Counted from the stretch's first letter, positions 27,858-36,728 are shown. The stretch is 64,000 bases of DNA from JBQTII01 sp052387905 (GCA_052387905.1 JBQTIR010000005.1:62001-126000); one strand, 5' to 3'. The notes: generated from the letters alone by a model not told the origin. Numbers and translations: made by a program.

Positions 27858-28309
27858 CGCTGTCTCCCCTCCACCGGGGCATACCCGGTGATCCGGGTGA
27901 AACGCCACCCGAGATGGGGGGAACTGAGCCGCAACCTCAGGCCGACCGGGGCGGGGGCCTGCTCGGCCGGGCGCTGCAGGCGGGCCACCAACGGGGTGAC
28001 GACGGACCCGACGACGTCGACGATCGCGACGACACCGATGATGCGCCAGAAGCCCTCGCCACCACCGGACTCGGTCAGCGCGACGAGCGCGGCGAGCATG
28101 GTGGCGACTACGGCGACGGCGACCACGGTTGCCCCGCAGATCGCGCGGGCGGCCGGTGCGGCGCGCCGGACCACGTGCAGCAGCAGGGACGCGTGGGCGA
28201 AGCCGACGCCGAGGATGGCGCAGACGCCGAAGGTACGGCAACGGCCTCCCACAGCTACGCCATCGACTCCGGCCTGGACACAGCGCAACCCCCACCGGCA
28301 GGTGATCAT
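27854..28309 (-). CDS. Hypothetical membrane protein coupled to the penicillin-binding protein gene
   Basis: No family is recognised. The frame encodes up to 151 residues with three hydrophobic helices (CAILGVGFAHASLLLHVV; ATVVAVAVVATMLAALVAL; IIGVVAIVDVVGSVV) and a polar tail ending in GYAPVEGRQR. Its stop overlaps the penicillin-binding protein start by 4 nt, typical of a coupled operon. The ATG at 28309 has no clear ribosome binding site, so the true start may be an internal GTG. A similar three- or four-helix protein before other genes is common in actinobacteria. It is divergent from the VOC gene. Confidence 0.55.
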   Translation of the reverse strand: MITCRWGLRCVQAGVDGVAVGGRCRTFGVCAILGVGFAHASLLLHVVRRAAPAARAICGATVVAVAVVATMLAALVALTESGGGEGFWRIIGVVAIVDVVGSVVTPLVARLQRPAEQAPAPVGLRLRLSSPHLGWRFTRITGYAPVEGRQR

Positions 28310-28400
28310 CAGGACGTCGGAAACTCGGCCTCAGACAGCTCTCCCGGGCAGCGTTAGGCTCATCATCAGCTGCATCCATCGCGCGCAGGGAGGACCCGCC

Positions 28401-29000
28401 ATGGCCACATCCCCCGTCTCCGAATCGCCGCACTGGCGCGGAATCCACCACCTCGCGCTCGTCACCACCGACATGGACGCCACCGTCCGCTTCTACCACG
28501 GCGTGCTCGGAGCCCGCCTGGTCGCGACCGTGGCGACGGAGGAGTTCCGGCACTACTTCTTCGAGTTCGGCCCTGAGTCGACGGTGGCATTCTTCGAGTA
28601 CCGCGGGGTGGAACTCGAGCACTTCGCCAAACCGGCCGGGGTGCCGTTCCCTGCCGCGTCGCAGTTCGACCACCTCTCCCTGGCCCTGCCCGACGAGGAC
28701 GCCCTGATGGGGTTGCGCGATCGCTTGAAGTCGGCGGACTGCGAAGTCACCGACGTGGTCGACCACGGCGTGATGCGCTCGATCTACTTCTCCGACCCGA
28801 ACGGGATCGCGCTGGAGGCGTCCTTCTGGGTGCTCGACGCCACCGGCCGGGCTGCCGACTACACCGATCGACGCCTGTTCGCCGACACCGATCCCGTCCC
28901 GGCGGTCGCCGAATTGATCGAGCGCGGGGAACTGAATCACACCCCGAGCACCCGGCTGGTTGCCGAGATCACCAGGGACCTCTACAACACGACCGCCTAG
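28401..29000 (+). CDS. VOC family (glyoxalase/dioxygenase fold) protein
   Basis: A 199-residue metalloenzyme-fold protein. It opens with IHHLALVTTDMDATVRFYHGVLGARL, cited here as HHLALVTTDMDATVRFY, carrying the first metal His. A middle His is in FDHLSLALPD, and the C-terminal strand SIYFSDPNGIALEASFW supplies the Glu. These are the ligand places of glyoxalase I and extradiol dioxygenases. The C-terminal 45 residues lie outside the domain. ATG at 28401 follows GGGAGGACCCGCC. The substrate cannot be told from sequence; a ring-cleaving or isomerase role is possible. Confidence 0.85.
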   Translation: MATSPVSESPHWRGIHHLALVTTDMDATVRFYHGVLGARLVATVATEEFRHYFFEFGPESTVAFFEYRGVELEHFAKPAGVPFPAASQFDHLSLALPDEDALMGLRDRLKSADCEVTDVVDHGVMRSIYFSDPNGIALEASFWVLDATGRAADYTDRRLFADTDPVPAVAELIERGELNHTPSTRLVAEITRDLYNTTA

Positions 29001-29023
29001 GGCGGGCAGGTCAAAGTTCAGAA

Positions 29024-30160
29024 CTAACGGTCCGTTTGCCCGGAGATGTCCGATGTCTCGAGGATGTCGAGAACGGCCGTCGCACACCAATAGGTTCGGC
29101 CTGCGGGACCACGCCGAGCCAGTGCGGTCAACCACCCTCGTCTCTCGGCTTCTCGGAGCAGGTTTCGCGCGCCCTGGGGGGTCACGGAGGTCGCTCGTTG
29201 GACCCGCGCCGCAGTGAGGAACGGGTTGCCGAACATCAGGTCCACAAGTAGCGGCAAGCGAGAGCGAGCCGAGACGCTTTCCAATAGGTAGCGCTCGCGC
29301 AGTTCCACCAAAGCTCCGACCCGGTCGATTCCATCCTTGGCCTGATGTTCCACTGCTGTGAGAAAGAACTGAAGCCACTGCTGGATCTCCCCGCGCTCGC
29401 GGACCGCCTGCAGCCGCTCGTAGTACTCGCGGCGATGGGCTTCCAAGTACCCCGATAGGTAGAGCACGGGGGTGTCCAGCTTCCTCCGCTCGATCAGCAT
29501 CAGCCCCACGAGGAGCCTGCCGATGCGGCCATTGCCATCGAGAAACGGGTGAATGGTCTCGAACTGATAGTGCATCAGCGCGCACTGAACCAAGACCGGC
29601 AGCGCGCTCGGCTCGTTGACGAATCGCTCCCAGTCCGCGATCAACTCCGGGACGGCCGGATGAAGTGGAGGGACGTAGACAGCATTCTCCGGGCGTGCAG
29701 TGGGGGAGCCCACCCACACCGGGCTTCGTCGGAACTCACCCGGAAGTTTCTCCTGCCCCCGAACCCCGGACAGGAGTTCGGCGTGCACTGCCTTGACGAG
29801 ACGCTGGGTCAGGGGCTGATCACGGATCAGCCGAACTCCGAGTTGGTTGGCACGGACATACCGCTCGACCTCGGCGGCCTGCTCATCACGCACGACGGTG
29901 TCGGCCACCTCGGCCCGCAGCACCTCGGACAGTGAGGTCTGCGTGCCCTCGATCCGCGAGCTCGCCACGGCTTCTCGGGTCATATAGGGACCCATCAGGA
30001 GCCCGATGTCCCGTACCAAAAGGTTCAGACCCTTGAGGTGTCCCAGCGCCGCATCGGCCTCGGACAGTGCGAGGACCGTAGCCTCCTCGAGCAGAAGCCG
30101 ACGCGGAACCGGCTCTGGCTCGAAGTACCAGAACGCATGCCGGTTGCCTGGCTCTTGCAC
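29024..30160 (-). CDS. Class II Fic (filamentation induced by cAMP) protein
   Basis: Predicted AMP-transferase that modifies target proteins on hydroxyl side chains. The 378 residues carry the complete active motif HPFLDGNGRIGR and the self-inhibitory helix SSRIEGTQ (S/T-x3-E-G) near residue 66, before the Fic core, which makes it class II: activity is held off by its own N-terminal glutamate. A winged-helix-like C-terminal region (FLTAARVQRATSVTPQGARNLL, in part) follows. The start is GTG at 30160; no in-frame ATG exists before the upstream stop. An AT-rich promoter-like TAGAAT lies at 30209-30214. Local GC is lower (60% in one coding row and 50% in the upstream row, counted by hand, against 77% in the copA row), suggesting transfer. 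Confidence 0.93.
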   Translation of the reverse strand: MQEPGNRHAFWYFEPEPVPRRLLLEEATVLALSEADAALGHLKGLNLLVRDIGLLMGPYMTREAVASSRIEGTQTSLSEVLRAEVADTVVRDEQAAEVERYVRANQLGVRLIRDQPLTQRLVKAVHAELLSGVRGQEKLPGEFRRSPVWVGSPTARPENAVYVPPLHPAVPELIADWERFVNEPSALPVLVQCALMHYQFETIHPFLDGNGRIGRLLVGLMLIERRKLDTPVLYLSGYLEAHRREYYERLQAVRERGEIQQWLQFFLTAVEHQAKDGIDRVGALVELRERYLLESVSARSRLPLLVDLMFGNPFLTAARVQRATSVTPQGARNLLREAERRGWLTALARRGPAGRTYWCATAVLDILETSDISGQTDR

Positions 30161-30327
30161 CGGGCGGCCGAAGGCATGGCTGGTGTATGCGGACGGGTCT
30201 ACCCTGCGATTCTAGCAAAATTAGAGCGGCTAAAGTTGCTTCTACTGCCTGCCTGGCCAAGTAGCTGAGGGTCTGCCTCGCGAGAACCAACTTTAGTGGT
30301 CTGTCAATTGCTTCTAACCGTACCGAT

Positions 30328-30356
30328 CTAGCGCGGATCTGAGCACGAAGCGCTAG
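30328..30356. terminator. Hairpin at the stop of the Cys-rich anchored protein
   Basis: CTAGCGC (30328-30334) and GCGCTAG (30350-30356) form a perfect 7-bp stem. The right arm contains the TAG stop (30353-30355) of the minus-strand gene, so the hairpin forms at its transcript end. Confidence 0.4.
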
Positions 30357-31009
30357 GTGCTGCGGGGGATCTCACCGGGGCTGCCGGGCAGGAAGTTGAT
30401 GTAGCAGAACGTCATCGCGGGCTCGGGGATGACGGCCGGCAGCACCTGGGCACCGGGTTCGACGATGCCGGCGCAGGCGGCTTCGTCGGCCACCCCGGGC
30501 ACCAGGCGCAGGATCTTGATCCCGGCGACGCGGGGGCCGGAGGCGCAGTCGAAGCGGCCGGTGTCCTGCGGTGACTGCACGAAGCACTCACCCTCGCCGA
30601 CGTTGTAGGTCAGGCACAGGGTGCGCAACTCGGCCGGGCCGCCTACCTCACGGGCGACCGTGTAGATGTCCGACGGGCAGGTGGCCGCCCCACCCTCAAG
30701 TCGCAGCGCGACCCGGTAGGCGGCCTCCGGGTCATCGCACGGCACCGCCTCGGCGGCGGTATCACTGACCGGGAACTCGCCCGCGACGGTCGGCAGCTCG
30801 ACCGCTCCGATGCAGTCACCGACCGCGACCTCCGAATCCGAACTCGCCGTCAGGGCGCCAACCACGGCGACGACGCCCAACACGACAAGGGCGCCGCCCA
30901 ACGTCGCGACCGCGATCCTGCTACGGCGGCGCGTAGGCGCAGGTCCGGGCGCAGGCAGCGGGAGCCAGGTCCCAGGGCTCTGCGGCGGGTACTCGTCGCC
31001 AGTCGTCAT
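30353..31009 (-). CDS. Hypothetical anchored protein with Cys-rich extracellular domain
   Basis: A 218-residue protein of unknown function. A Pro-rich cytoplasmic start (MTTGDEYPPQSPGTW) and a basic stop-transfer run (TRRRSR) precede one helix (about residues 33-55, VATLGGALVVLGVVAVVGAL). The outer domain begins with VGDCIGAVELP and has VPCDDPEAAYRV, eight cysteines in all, probably disulfide-bonded. The GDC...VPCxxPH/EA pattern is like the small extracytoplasmic domains of many actinobacterial septum-site and lipoprotein-like proteins. ATG at 31009 follows AGGTACCCCCG. Confidence 0.75.
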   Translation of the reverse strand: MTTGDEYPPQSPGTWLPLPAPGPAPTRRRSRIAVATLGGALVVLGVVAVVGALTASSDSEVAVGDCIGAVELPTVAGEFPVSDTAAEAVPCDDPEAAYRVALRLEGGAATCPSDIYTVAREVGGPAELRTLCLTYNVGEGECFVQSPQDTGRFDCASGPRVAGIKILRLVPGVADEAACAGIVEPGAQVLPAVIPEPAMTFCYINFLPGSPGEIPRST

Positions 31010-31090
31010 CGGGGGTACCTGCCCAGGTTGGCGCTCATGAGACCCATTCGATCCTGTCCGGTCGGCGCCACGGTGAGCGGGGTCCCGCGA

Positions 31091-33361
31091 TCAGCGGCTG
31101 CGGTTCTCGGGCAGCGGCTGGAACCGGCGCAGGCGCAGGCTGTTGGTGACGACGAAGACTGAGGACAACGCCATCGCCGCCCCGGCGAGCATCGGGTTGA
31201 GCAGTCCGGCCGCAGCCAGGGGCAGGGCGGCGACGTTGTAGGCGAAGGCCCAGAACAGGTTGGCCTTGATCGTGACCAGGGTCCGCCGGGCGAGCCGGAT
31301 CGCGTCCGCGGCGGCCCGCAGATCCCCCCGCACCAGGGTGAGGTCACTTGCCTCGATCGCAACGTCGGTCCCGGTGCCCATGGCCAGCCCGAGGTCAGCC
31401 TGGGCGAGGGCGGCGGCGTCGTTCACCCCGTCGCCGACCATGGCCACGACCCGGCCCGCGGCCTGCAGCCCCTTGATGACGTCGACCTTGTCCTGTGGCA
31501 GTACCTCGGCAATGACCGAGTCGGGGCCGTCGGCGATCCCGACCTCACGGGCCACTGCCTGCGCGACCGCGCCGTGATCTCCGGTGAGCAGGATCGGGGT
31601 CAGGCCCAAAGCCCGCAGCTGGGAGATGGCCTGGGCCGAGGTCGCCTTGAGGGTGTCGGCGACCGCGAGCACGCCGCGCGCCTGACCGTCCCAGCCCACC
31701 GCGATCGCGGTGCGTCCCTGCTCCTGGGCGGCTGTCATGGCCGCCTGCAGCTCTGCCGGCAGGTGCTGGGACCACTGCTCGAGGAGTTGGGGCCGCCCCA
31801 CCAGGACCGCGCGGGAACCGACGACCCCGCTCACGCCGAGCCCGGAGATGTTGGCGAAGTCGGCCACCGCGGGCAGGGGCCCGACCTCGGCCACCGCCCC
31901 GGCGGCCACGGCCCGGCCGATCGGGTGCTCACTGGCGGCCTCCAGGGCGCCCGCGAGGCGCAGGAGCTCGGCGCGCTCGACACCAGCGGCGGGCACGACC
32001 TCGACCAGGCTCATCTGACCCATCGTCACGGTGCCGGTCTTGTCCAGCACGACGGTGTCGATCCGGCGGGTGTTCTCCAGGACCTCGGGGCCTTTGATCA
32101 GGATGCCCAACTGGGCGCCGCGTCCGGTACCGACCATCAAGGCGGTGGGCGTGGCCAGGCCCAGGGCGCACGGGCACGCGATGATCAGCACGGCGACTGC
32201 GGCGGTGAAGGCCGCCTGCGCGCCCTCGCCGGTCCCGAGCCAGAAGCCCAGGGTGGCGGCGGCGAGTAGGAACACCACAGGCACGAAGATTCCGCTGATC
32301 CGGTCGGCCAACCGCTGCACGGCGGCCTTGCCGGCCTGCGCGTCCTCCACGAGGCGGGCCATCTGGGCGAGTTGGGTGTCCAACCCCACGCGGGTGGCCC
32401 GCACGCGAAGACGACCGCCGGCGTTGACGGTGCCGCCGACGACACCGTCCCCGGGGCCGACCTCGACGGGCACTGATTCCCCGGTCAGCATGCTCGCGTC
32501 GACCGCTGAGCTGCCCTCGACGACGACTCCGTCGCTCGCCACCTTTTCCCCGGGGCGCACCACGAAGTGCTCCCCGACCGCGAGGGTCTCGACCGGCACT
32601 CGCACCTCGACACCGTCGCGCAGCACCGCGACATCCTTGGCGCCCAGCTCCAACAACGCGCGCAGGGCGGCACCGGAGCGGCGCTTGGCCTTCGCCTCGA
32701 AGTACCGGCCGGCCAGGATGAACATGGTGACCCCGGCGGCGACCTCGAGGTAGATGTTGTCGGCGCCGTTGCTGCGGGAGATCGTGAACTCGAACCCGTG
32801 CTGCATACCGATCTCACCGGCCGAGCCCAGGAACAACGCATAGAGCGACCAGGTGAATGCCGCGAGGGTGCCGACCGAGATCAGGGTGTCCATCGTCGCG
32901 GTGCCGTGGCGCAGGTTCGTCCACGCGGCGCGGTGGAACGGCAGCGCACCCCAGACGACGACCGGAGCGGCCAGGGCAAGGGAGAGCCACTGCCACCCGT
33001 CGATCTGAAGGGGCGTCACCATCGCAAGCGCGATCGTGGGGACGGCGAGCAGCACGCAGATGATCAGGCGCGACCGCAGCTCCGCGGTGGGGTCCACCTC
33101 CCCCGGCGTGGGGTCCTTCGCGTCGCCAACCGGCGGAGCCGGCAGGCTCGCGCCGTAGCCCGCCGCGGCCACCACCTCGATCAGCTCGGCAGCCGTGATC
33201 GCGCCGGTGATCTGCACCCGCGCCTTCTCCGTCGCATAGTTTACCGTCGCGCTGACCCCGTCGACCTCGTTGAGCTTGCGCTCGATCCGGTTCGCGCACG
33301 AGGCACACGTCATGCCGGTGATGGCGAGCTCGACCTCGTGCCCGGCCGTGGCAGTGCTCAT
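31091..33361 (-). CDS. copA: Copper-exporting P1B-type ATPase CopA
   Basis: A 756-residue ATP-driven exporter of Cu(I). One N-terminal heavy-metal domain carries GMTCASC (Cys19, Cys22). Eight membrane helices surround the transport motif CPC in IACPCALG. The phosphorylation site is DKTGTVTMG, the hinge is GDGVNDAAAL, and the nucleotide-domain HP is in SEHPIGRA. ATG at 33361 follows AAGGAG. It is 68 bp downstream of csoR in the same direction, forming a copper-inducible pair. No CopZ chaperone gene lies between them. Confidence 0.96.
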   Translation of the reverse strand: MSTATAGHEVELAITGMTCASCANRIERKLNEVDGVSATVNYATEKARVQITGAITAAELIEVVAAAGYGASLPAPPVGDAKDPTPGEVDPTAELRSRLIICVLLAVPTIALAMVTPLQIDGWQWLSLALAAPVVVWGALPFHRAAWTNLRHGTATMDTLISVGTLAAFTWSLYALFLGSAGEIGMQHGFEFTISRSNGADNIYLEVAAGVTMFILAGRYFEAKAKRRSGAALRALLELGAKDVAVLRDGVEVRVPVETLAVGEHFVVRPGEKVASDGVVVEGSSAVDASMLTGESVPVEVGPGDGVVGGTVNAGGRLRVRATRVGLDTQLAQMARLVEDAQAGKAAVQRLADRISGIFVPVVFLLAAATLGFWLGTGEGAQAAFTAAVAVLIIACPCALGLATPTALMVGTGRGAQLGILIKGPEVLENTRRIDTVVLDKTGTVTMGQMSLVEVVPAAGVERAELLRLAGALEAASEHPIGRAVAAGAVAEVGPLPAVADFANISGLGVSGVVGSRAVLVGRPQLLEQWSQHLPAELQAAMTAAQEQGRTAIAVGWDGQARGVLAVADTLKATSAQAISQLRALGLTPILLTGDHGAVAQAVAREVGIADGPDSVIAEVLPQDKVDVIKGLQAAGRVVAMVGDGVNDAAALAQADLGLAMGTGTDVAIEASDLTLVRGDLRAAADAIRLARRTLVTIKANLFWAFAYNVAALPLAAAGLLNPMLAGAAMALSSVFVVTNSLRLRRFQPLPENRSR

Positions 33362-33429
33362 GGCTCGCTCCTTACCTGGCTCAATCAGAATGGCTCAGTG
33401 CGCATGGCTCACGGCGCGGTCGGATCGGG

Positions 33430-33711
33430 TCAGCTGCGGACGAGCCGGGCGATGGCGTCGTTCGCCTCGCGCAACTTGAGTTCCTTCTGCGGCCCACCAG
33501 CGACGGCGGCGTCGACGACGCAGTGCCCCAGGTGCTCGGAGAGCAGGCTCAATGCCACCGACTGCAGCGCCTTGGTCGCGGCGGACACCTGCGTCAGCAC
33601 GTCGATGCAGTACTTGTCGTCCTCGACCATCTTCGCGATCCCGCGAATCTGGCCCTCGATCCGGCGCAGCCGGACAAGCTGGTCGTCCTTGGTGCCGCTA
33701 TAGCCGGCCAT
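33430..33711 (-). CDS. csoR: Copper-sensing repressor CsoR
   Basis: A 93-residue all-helical repressor. The Cu(I)-binding set Cys-His-Cys is complete: Cys in DKYCIDV, His in EHLGHCV and Cys four residues later. The DNA-contact segment is LVRLRRIEGQIRGI. Copper binding releases CsoR from DNA and lets the csoR-copA operon be transcribed. ATG at 33711 matches the usual N-terminus; a longer upstream frame is rejected because it would run through the operator region. Confidence 0.94.
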   Translation of the reverse strand: MAGYSGTKDDQLVRLRRIEGQIRGIAKMVEDDKYCIDVLTQVSAATKALQSVALSLLSEHLGHCVVDAAVAGGPQKELKLREANDAIARLVRS

Positions 33712-33752
33712 CGGCCACGCCCCTCTCGTCCGGTCAACTCTGTCAAGCACGG

Positions 33753-33767
33753 TACCCCGGTAGGGTA
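33753..33767. promoter_or_regulatory. Probable CsoR operator
   Basis: TACCC-CGGTA-GGGTA, an inverted repeat 42 bp upstream of csoR in the gap shared with the divergent flavoprotein gene. G/C-rich TACCC...GGGTA dyads are the form of known CsoR operators. Copper could therefore affect the divergent gene too. Confidence 0.6.
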
Positions 33768-33852
33768 GCAACGGAACAGACCGGACTTCGCCCGCATTCC
33801 CGGGTGTCCGCGGGCCGTGAATACCCGGTGGCCCACGGGGAAGAGGCGACCC

Positions 33853-34326
33853 ATGACTACGACAGCTGACTCCCGCACCCTGGACGACGTCCTGAAGGAC
33901 CTGCGCTTCGCGATGGTCGGCACCGCTGATGGCAACGACTGGCATTCCCGGCCGCTGTCCCTGGCCGAGCAGAAGGGCTCGATCCTGCGTTTCCTGGTCT
34001 CCTCCGACGCCGAGTGGGTGCAGGCCCTGGAATCCGGCGGCTCGCCGAGTTCGGTCACCTTCAGTGACCCCGGGAAGAACACCTACGTGGCGCTGCAGGG
34101 CAGCGCCCGGACCGTGGACCATCAGAGCGTGATCGACCGCGTCTGGAACCCGGCCGCCGAGGCCTACTTCGACGGCAAGGACGATCCGACGATCCGGGTC
34201 CTGGAGGTCACCGTGCGCCACGGTGAGTGGTGGGACGGCCCCAGCGGCCGACTCGGCCAGCTGTTGTCGATGGCCAAGGCCGCTCTCAACCAGCAGCCCG
34301 GCGGCGAAGGCAGCGTCACCATCTGA
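33853..34326 (+). CDS. Pyridoxamine 5'-phosphate oxidase-fold flavoprotein (general stress 26 type)
   Basis: A 157-residue split-barrel protein: LKDLRFAMVGTADGNDWHSRPLS, cited as FAMVGTADGNDWHSRPL, is the typical first strand pair, followed by LRFLVSSDAEWV, NTYVALQGSART and EVTVRHGEWWDGPSG. Such proteins bind FMN, FAD, haem or F420; actinobacterial relatives often use F420, but the cofactor cannot be fixed here. ATG at 33853 is preceded by GAGG. It is divergent from csoR across the proposed CsoR operator. Confidence 0.82.
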   Translation: MTTTADSRTLDDVLKDLRFAMVGTADGNDWHSRPLSLAEQKGSILRFLVSSDAEWVQALESGGSPSSVTFSDPGKNTYVALQGSARTVDHQSVIDRVWNPAAEAYFDGKDDPTIRVLEVTVRHGEWWDGPSGRLGQLLSMAKAALNQQPGGEGSVTI

Positions 34327-34338
34327 TCCCGACGGCTG

Positions 34339-35520
34339 TCAGGACCGCCAGCCCTGCGCGAGAGCGGCCAGCGGCTGCGCTGGGTCGACGGCTAGGAGTT
34401 CGGACAGCGCCCCGACCAGGCGCGCCTGAGGTTCGAAATGGGCGCCCGCGCCCATCACCCCGATCCGCCAGAGCCGGCCGGCGAGCGGGCCGAGTCCGCC
34501 GGAGATCTCGATGCCGTGCTCGAGCAGCAACCTCGTGCGGATCACCGCCTCGTCGACTCCCGCCGGTGGGGTGACGGCCAGGAGCGGGTACAACGCCTCT
34601 CCCTCCGGCGCCAGCCGCGGGCAACCCAGCGCCGCGAAGGCATCGCGCAGGGCATGGTGCGCGCGGCGGTGGCGCTCCCACGTCGTCTCGAGCGTGCCCG
34701 CACTGAGCAGCAGCCGCAGCGATTCCCGCAGGGCGTACACCAGGTTGATCGGGGCGGTGTGGTGATAGGCCCGCGCGGGCGCACCTGACTCGGTGGGATT
34801 CCAGTAGCCGAGTACCAGCGCCAGGTCGAAGTACCAGGAGCGGCCGGGCCTGGTGCGACGACGCAGCTTGGCCAGCGCGCGCTCCCCCGCGGTGAACGGC
34901 GCCAAGCCCGGTGGGGCGTTCAGGCACTTCTGCGTACCGGAGAACGCGGCGTCGACGCCGGCCTCGTCGATCGCGAGAGGGTGCCCGCCGAGTGAGGTCA
35001 CCGCGTCGATCATCAGCAGCGCATCGCGGTCCCGGCAGGCCTCGGCGAGCCCGTCGAGCGACTGGACGACCCCCGTCGAGGTCTCCCCGTGCACGACGAT
35101 CATCGCGTCCAGACCGTCACGGGTAGCGGCGATCAACCGCTCGACCTCGATGGCGCGCCCCCACTGCGCCTCGACCCGGATCACCTCGGCGCCCGCGCGC
35201 TCCAGCTCGTCCGCCATCCGCAGACCGAAGAGCCCATGGATTCCGCAGACGACCCGGTCGCCGGGATCGACGAAGTTCGCCACCAGGGCCTCCATGCCGG
35301 CGCTGCCCGTCCCTGAGATCGGGAGCGTGGCGGCGTTCGAGGTGCCGAAGGCGGTGCGCAGCATCTCGATGGTCTCGCCCATCACCGCGGCGAAGGCCGG
35401 GTCCATGTGCCCGATCGTCGGCAGCGCGAGCGCGTCCAGCACGCTGGGCGGCACGATGCTCGGTCCGGAACCGAGCAACAACCGGGCCGGGACGGCGGTG
35501 AGGGTGTCGGGATTGGTCAC
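34339..35520 (-). CDS. Class V PLP aminotransferase (alanine-glyoxylate aminotransferase-like)
   Basis: A 393-residue PLP enzyme of the alanine:glyoxylate / serine:glyoxylate aminotransferase group. It opens with RLLLGSGPSIVPPSVL. PLP contacts are TGSAGMEALVANF near residue 75 and DAVTSLGGHPL in the middle; the Schiff-base Lys lies in FSGTQKCLNAPPGL. The C-terminal Arg that binds substrate carboxylate is in LWRIGVMG. GTG at 35520 is chosen since the family begins just there; an in-frame GTG at 35577 adds 19 basic residues without similarity. It may remove glyoxylate or supply glycine. Confidence 0.88.
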   Translation of the reverse strand: MTNPDTLTAVPARLLLGSGPSIVPPSVLDALALPTIGHMDPAFAAVMGETIEMLRTAFGTSNAATLPISGTGSAGMEALVANFVDPGDRVVCGIHGLFGLRMADELERAGAEVIRVEAQWGRAIEVERLIAATRDGLDAMIVVHGETSTGVVQSLDGLAEACRDRDALLMIDAVTSLGGHPLAIDEAGVDAAFSGTQKCLNAPPGLAPFTAGERALAKLRRRTRPGRSWYFDLALVLGYWNPTESGAPARAYHHTAPINLVYALRESLRLLLSAGTLETTWERHRRAHHALRDAFAALGCPRLAPEGEALYPLLAVTPPAGVDEAVIRTRLLLEHGIEISGGLGPLAGRLWRIGVMGAGAHFEPQARLVGALSELLAVDPAQPLAALAQGWRS

Positions 35521-35603
35521 CCCGGCATCGTCCCGCACTTCGACGGCGCGGCGCGGTGTACCCGCAGCGCGCGGCACGCTGCAGAAGTCGTGGGGTCCCG
35601 GGC

Positions 35604-35672
35604 TCAGCTCCTGGAACGATTCACGAAGTAGACGATGGCGGCGACGGCAGCGATGACGACCAGATACTTCAT
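35604..35672 (-). CDS. Possible 22-residue single-helix membrane peptide
   Basis: An ATG frame of 22 codons beginning MKYLVVIAAVAAIVYFV and ending in Asn-Arg-Ser-Arg-Ser: one hydrophobic helix with a basic tail. Third codon positions are mostly C or G as in neighbouring genes. No strong ribosome binding site is seen (GGGG just before the ATG). Peptides of this type are often missed; here it lies alone between the aminotransferase and the LLM oxidoreductase. The call rests on composition only. Confidence 0.4.
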   Translation of the reverse strand: MKYLVVIAAVAAIVYFVNRSRS

Positions 35673-35777
35673 GGCCCCATTCTGCCCGCAGCCTTTCGCC
35701 GCAACCTCAGCTTGTCGCCGTCAGCGCGTACATGAGAGAGCGTGCATGAGCGGGCGCGGCGCGGGAAGGCCTCTCGC

Positions 35778-36728
35778 GTGACGGACTTCGGATTCTTCCT
35801 CTCGGCCGAGGAACTCGGCCCCCGCCAGCTCATCGAGACCGCCCAGTCGGCCGAACGCGCCGGCTTCGACCGGATCTGGGTGAGCGATCACTTCCATCCG
35901 TGGACGCAGGCGCAGGGTGAGAGCGCGTTCGTGTGGGCGGTCCTTGGCGGCATCGCCGCGAGTACGCAGCTGCAGATGACCACCGCGGTGACCTGCCCGA
36001 CCTTCCGCATCCACCCCGCGATTCTCGCCCAGGCAACGGCGACGGTCGCCGCGATGGCCCCGGGCCGGTTCAGCTTCGGGGTCGGCTCCGGCGAGGCGCT
36101 CAACGAGCACATTCTGGGCGATCCGTGGCCGCCGGTCAGCGAGCGGCTTGCGCGCCTGGAGGAGGCGCTGGGGCTGATCCGCGAGCTGTGGAAGGGCGAT
36201 GTCGTCACCCACGACGGCGAGTACTACACCGTGCACAATGCGCGCATCTTCAGCACGCCGGACGAGCCCCCGCCGATCCTGATCTCCGGATTCGGGCCCG
36301 ACGCGATCGAGCTGGCCGCGCGCGCCGGTGAGGGTTGGGTGACGGTGGGACCGGACGCCGACGGCATGAAGACCTACCGCGGCGCGGGCGGGACCGGCCG
36401 GACCCAGGGCGGCATCAAGATCTGTTGGGCGAAGTCCGAGGACGAGGCCGCGGAGACCGCCCACCAGCGGTGGGGTTTCGAAGGCGTCGGTGGGCAGATC
36501 CCGCAGGACGCCCCGATGTGGATGGCCTTCGAGGCGATCGGGGAGCTGTCCTCCCCCGACGACATCAAGAAGAAGGTGCCCTGCGGTCCGGATCCCGAGC
36601 GAGTGGCCACCGCGATTCGCGAGTACGTCGCCGTCGGCTTCGACGAGGTGTACATCTCGCAGATGGGACCGGATCAGGAAGGTGCGCTCCGCTTCCTGAC
36701 CAAGGACGTCCTCCCACTGCTGCGTTGA
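35778..36728 (+). CDS. F420-dependent LLM oxidoreductase (G6PDH-related family)
   Basis: A 316-residue luciferase-like TIM-barrel enzyme related to F420-dependent glucose-6-phosphate dehydrogenase. Blocks seen are GFFLSAEELGPRQLIE, RIWVSDHFHPWTQAQG (the His of the HF pair lies near F420), TTAVTCPTFRIHPAILAQ, FSFGVGSGEALNEHI and ISGFGPDAIELAAR. It reduces or oxidises an unknown substrate with coenzyme F420. The start is GTG at 35778. Its stop overlaps the TTG start of the GH15 gene (TTGA), so the two are coupled. Confidence 0.88.
   Translation: MTDFGFFLSAEELGPRQLIETAQSAERAGFDRIWVSDHFHPWTQAQGESAFVWAVLGGIAASTQLQMTTAVTCPTFRIHPAILAQATATVAAMAPGRFSFGVGSGEALNEHILGDPWPPVSERLARLEEALGLIRELWKGDVVTHDGEYYTVHNARIFSTPDEPPPILISGFGPDAIELAARAGEGWVTVGPDADGMKTYRGAGGTGRTQGGIKICWAKSEDEAAETAHQRWGFEGVGGQIPQDAPMWMAFEAIGELSSPDDIKKKVPCGPDPERVATAIREYVAVGFDEVYISQMGPDQEGALRFLTKDVLPLLR

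Noticed and set aside
25986..28400. Long plus-strand frame opposite the penicillin-binding protein, running into the VOC gene
   Set aside because: The first 800 codons are antisense to a certain gene. Only the part from ATG 28401, with a ribosome binding site, is real.
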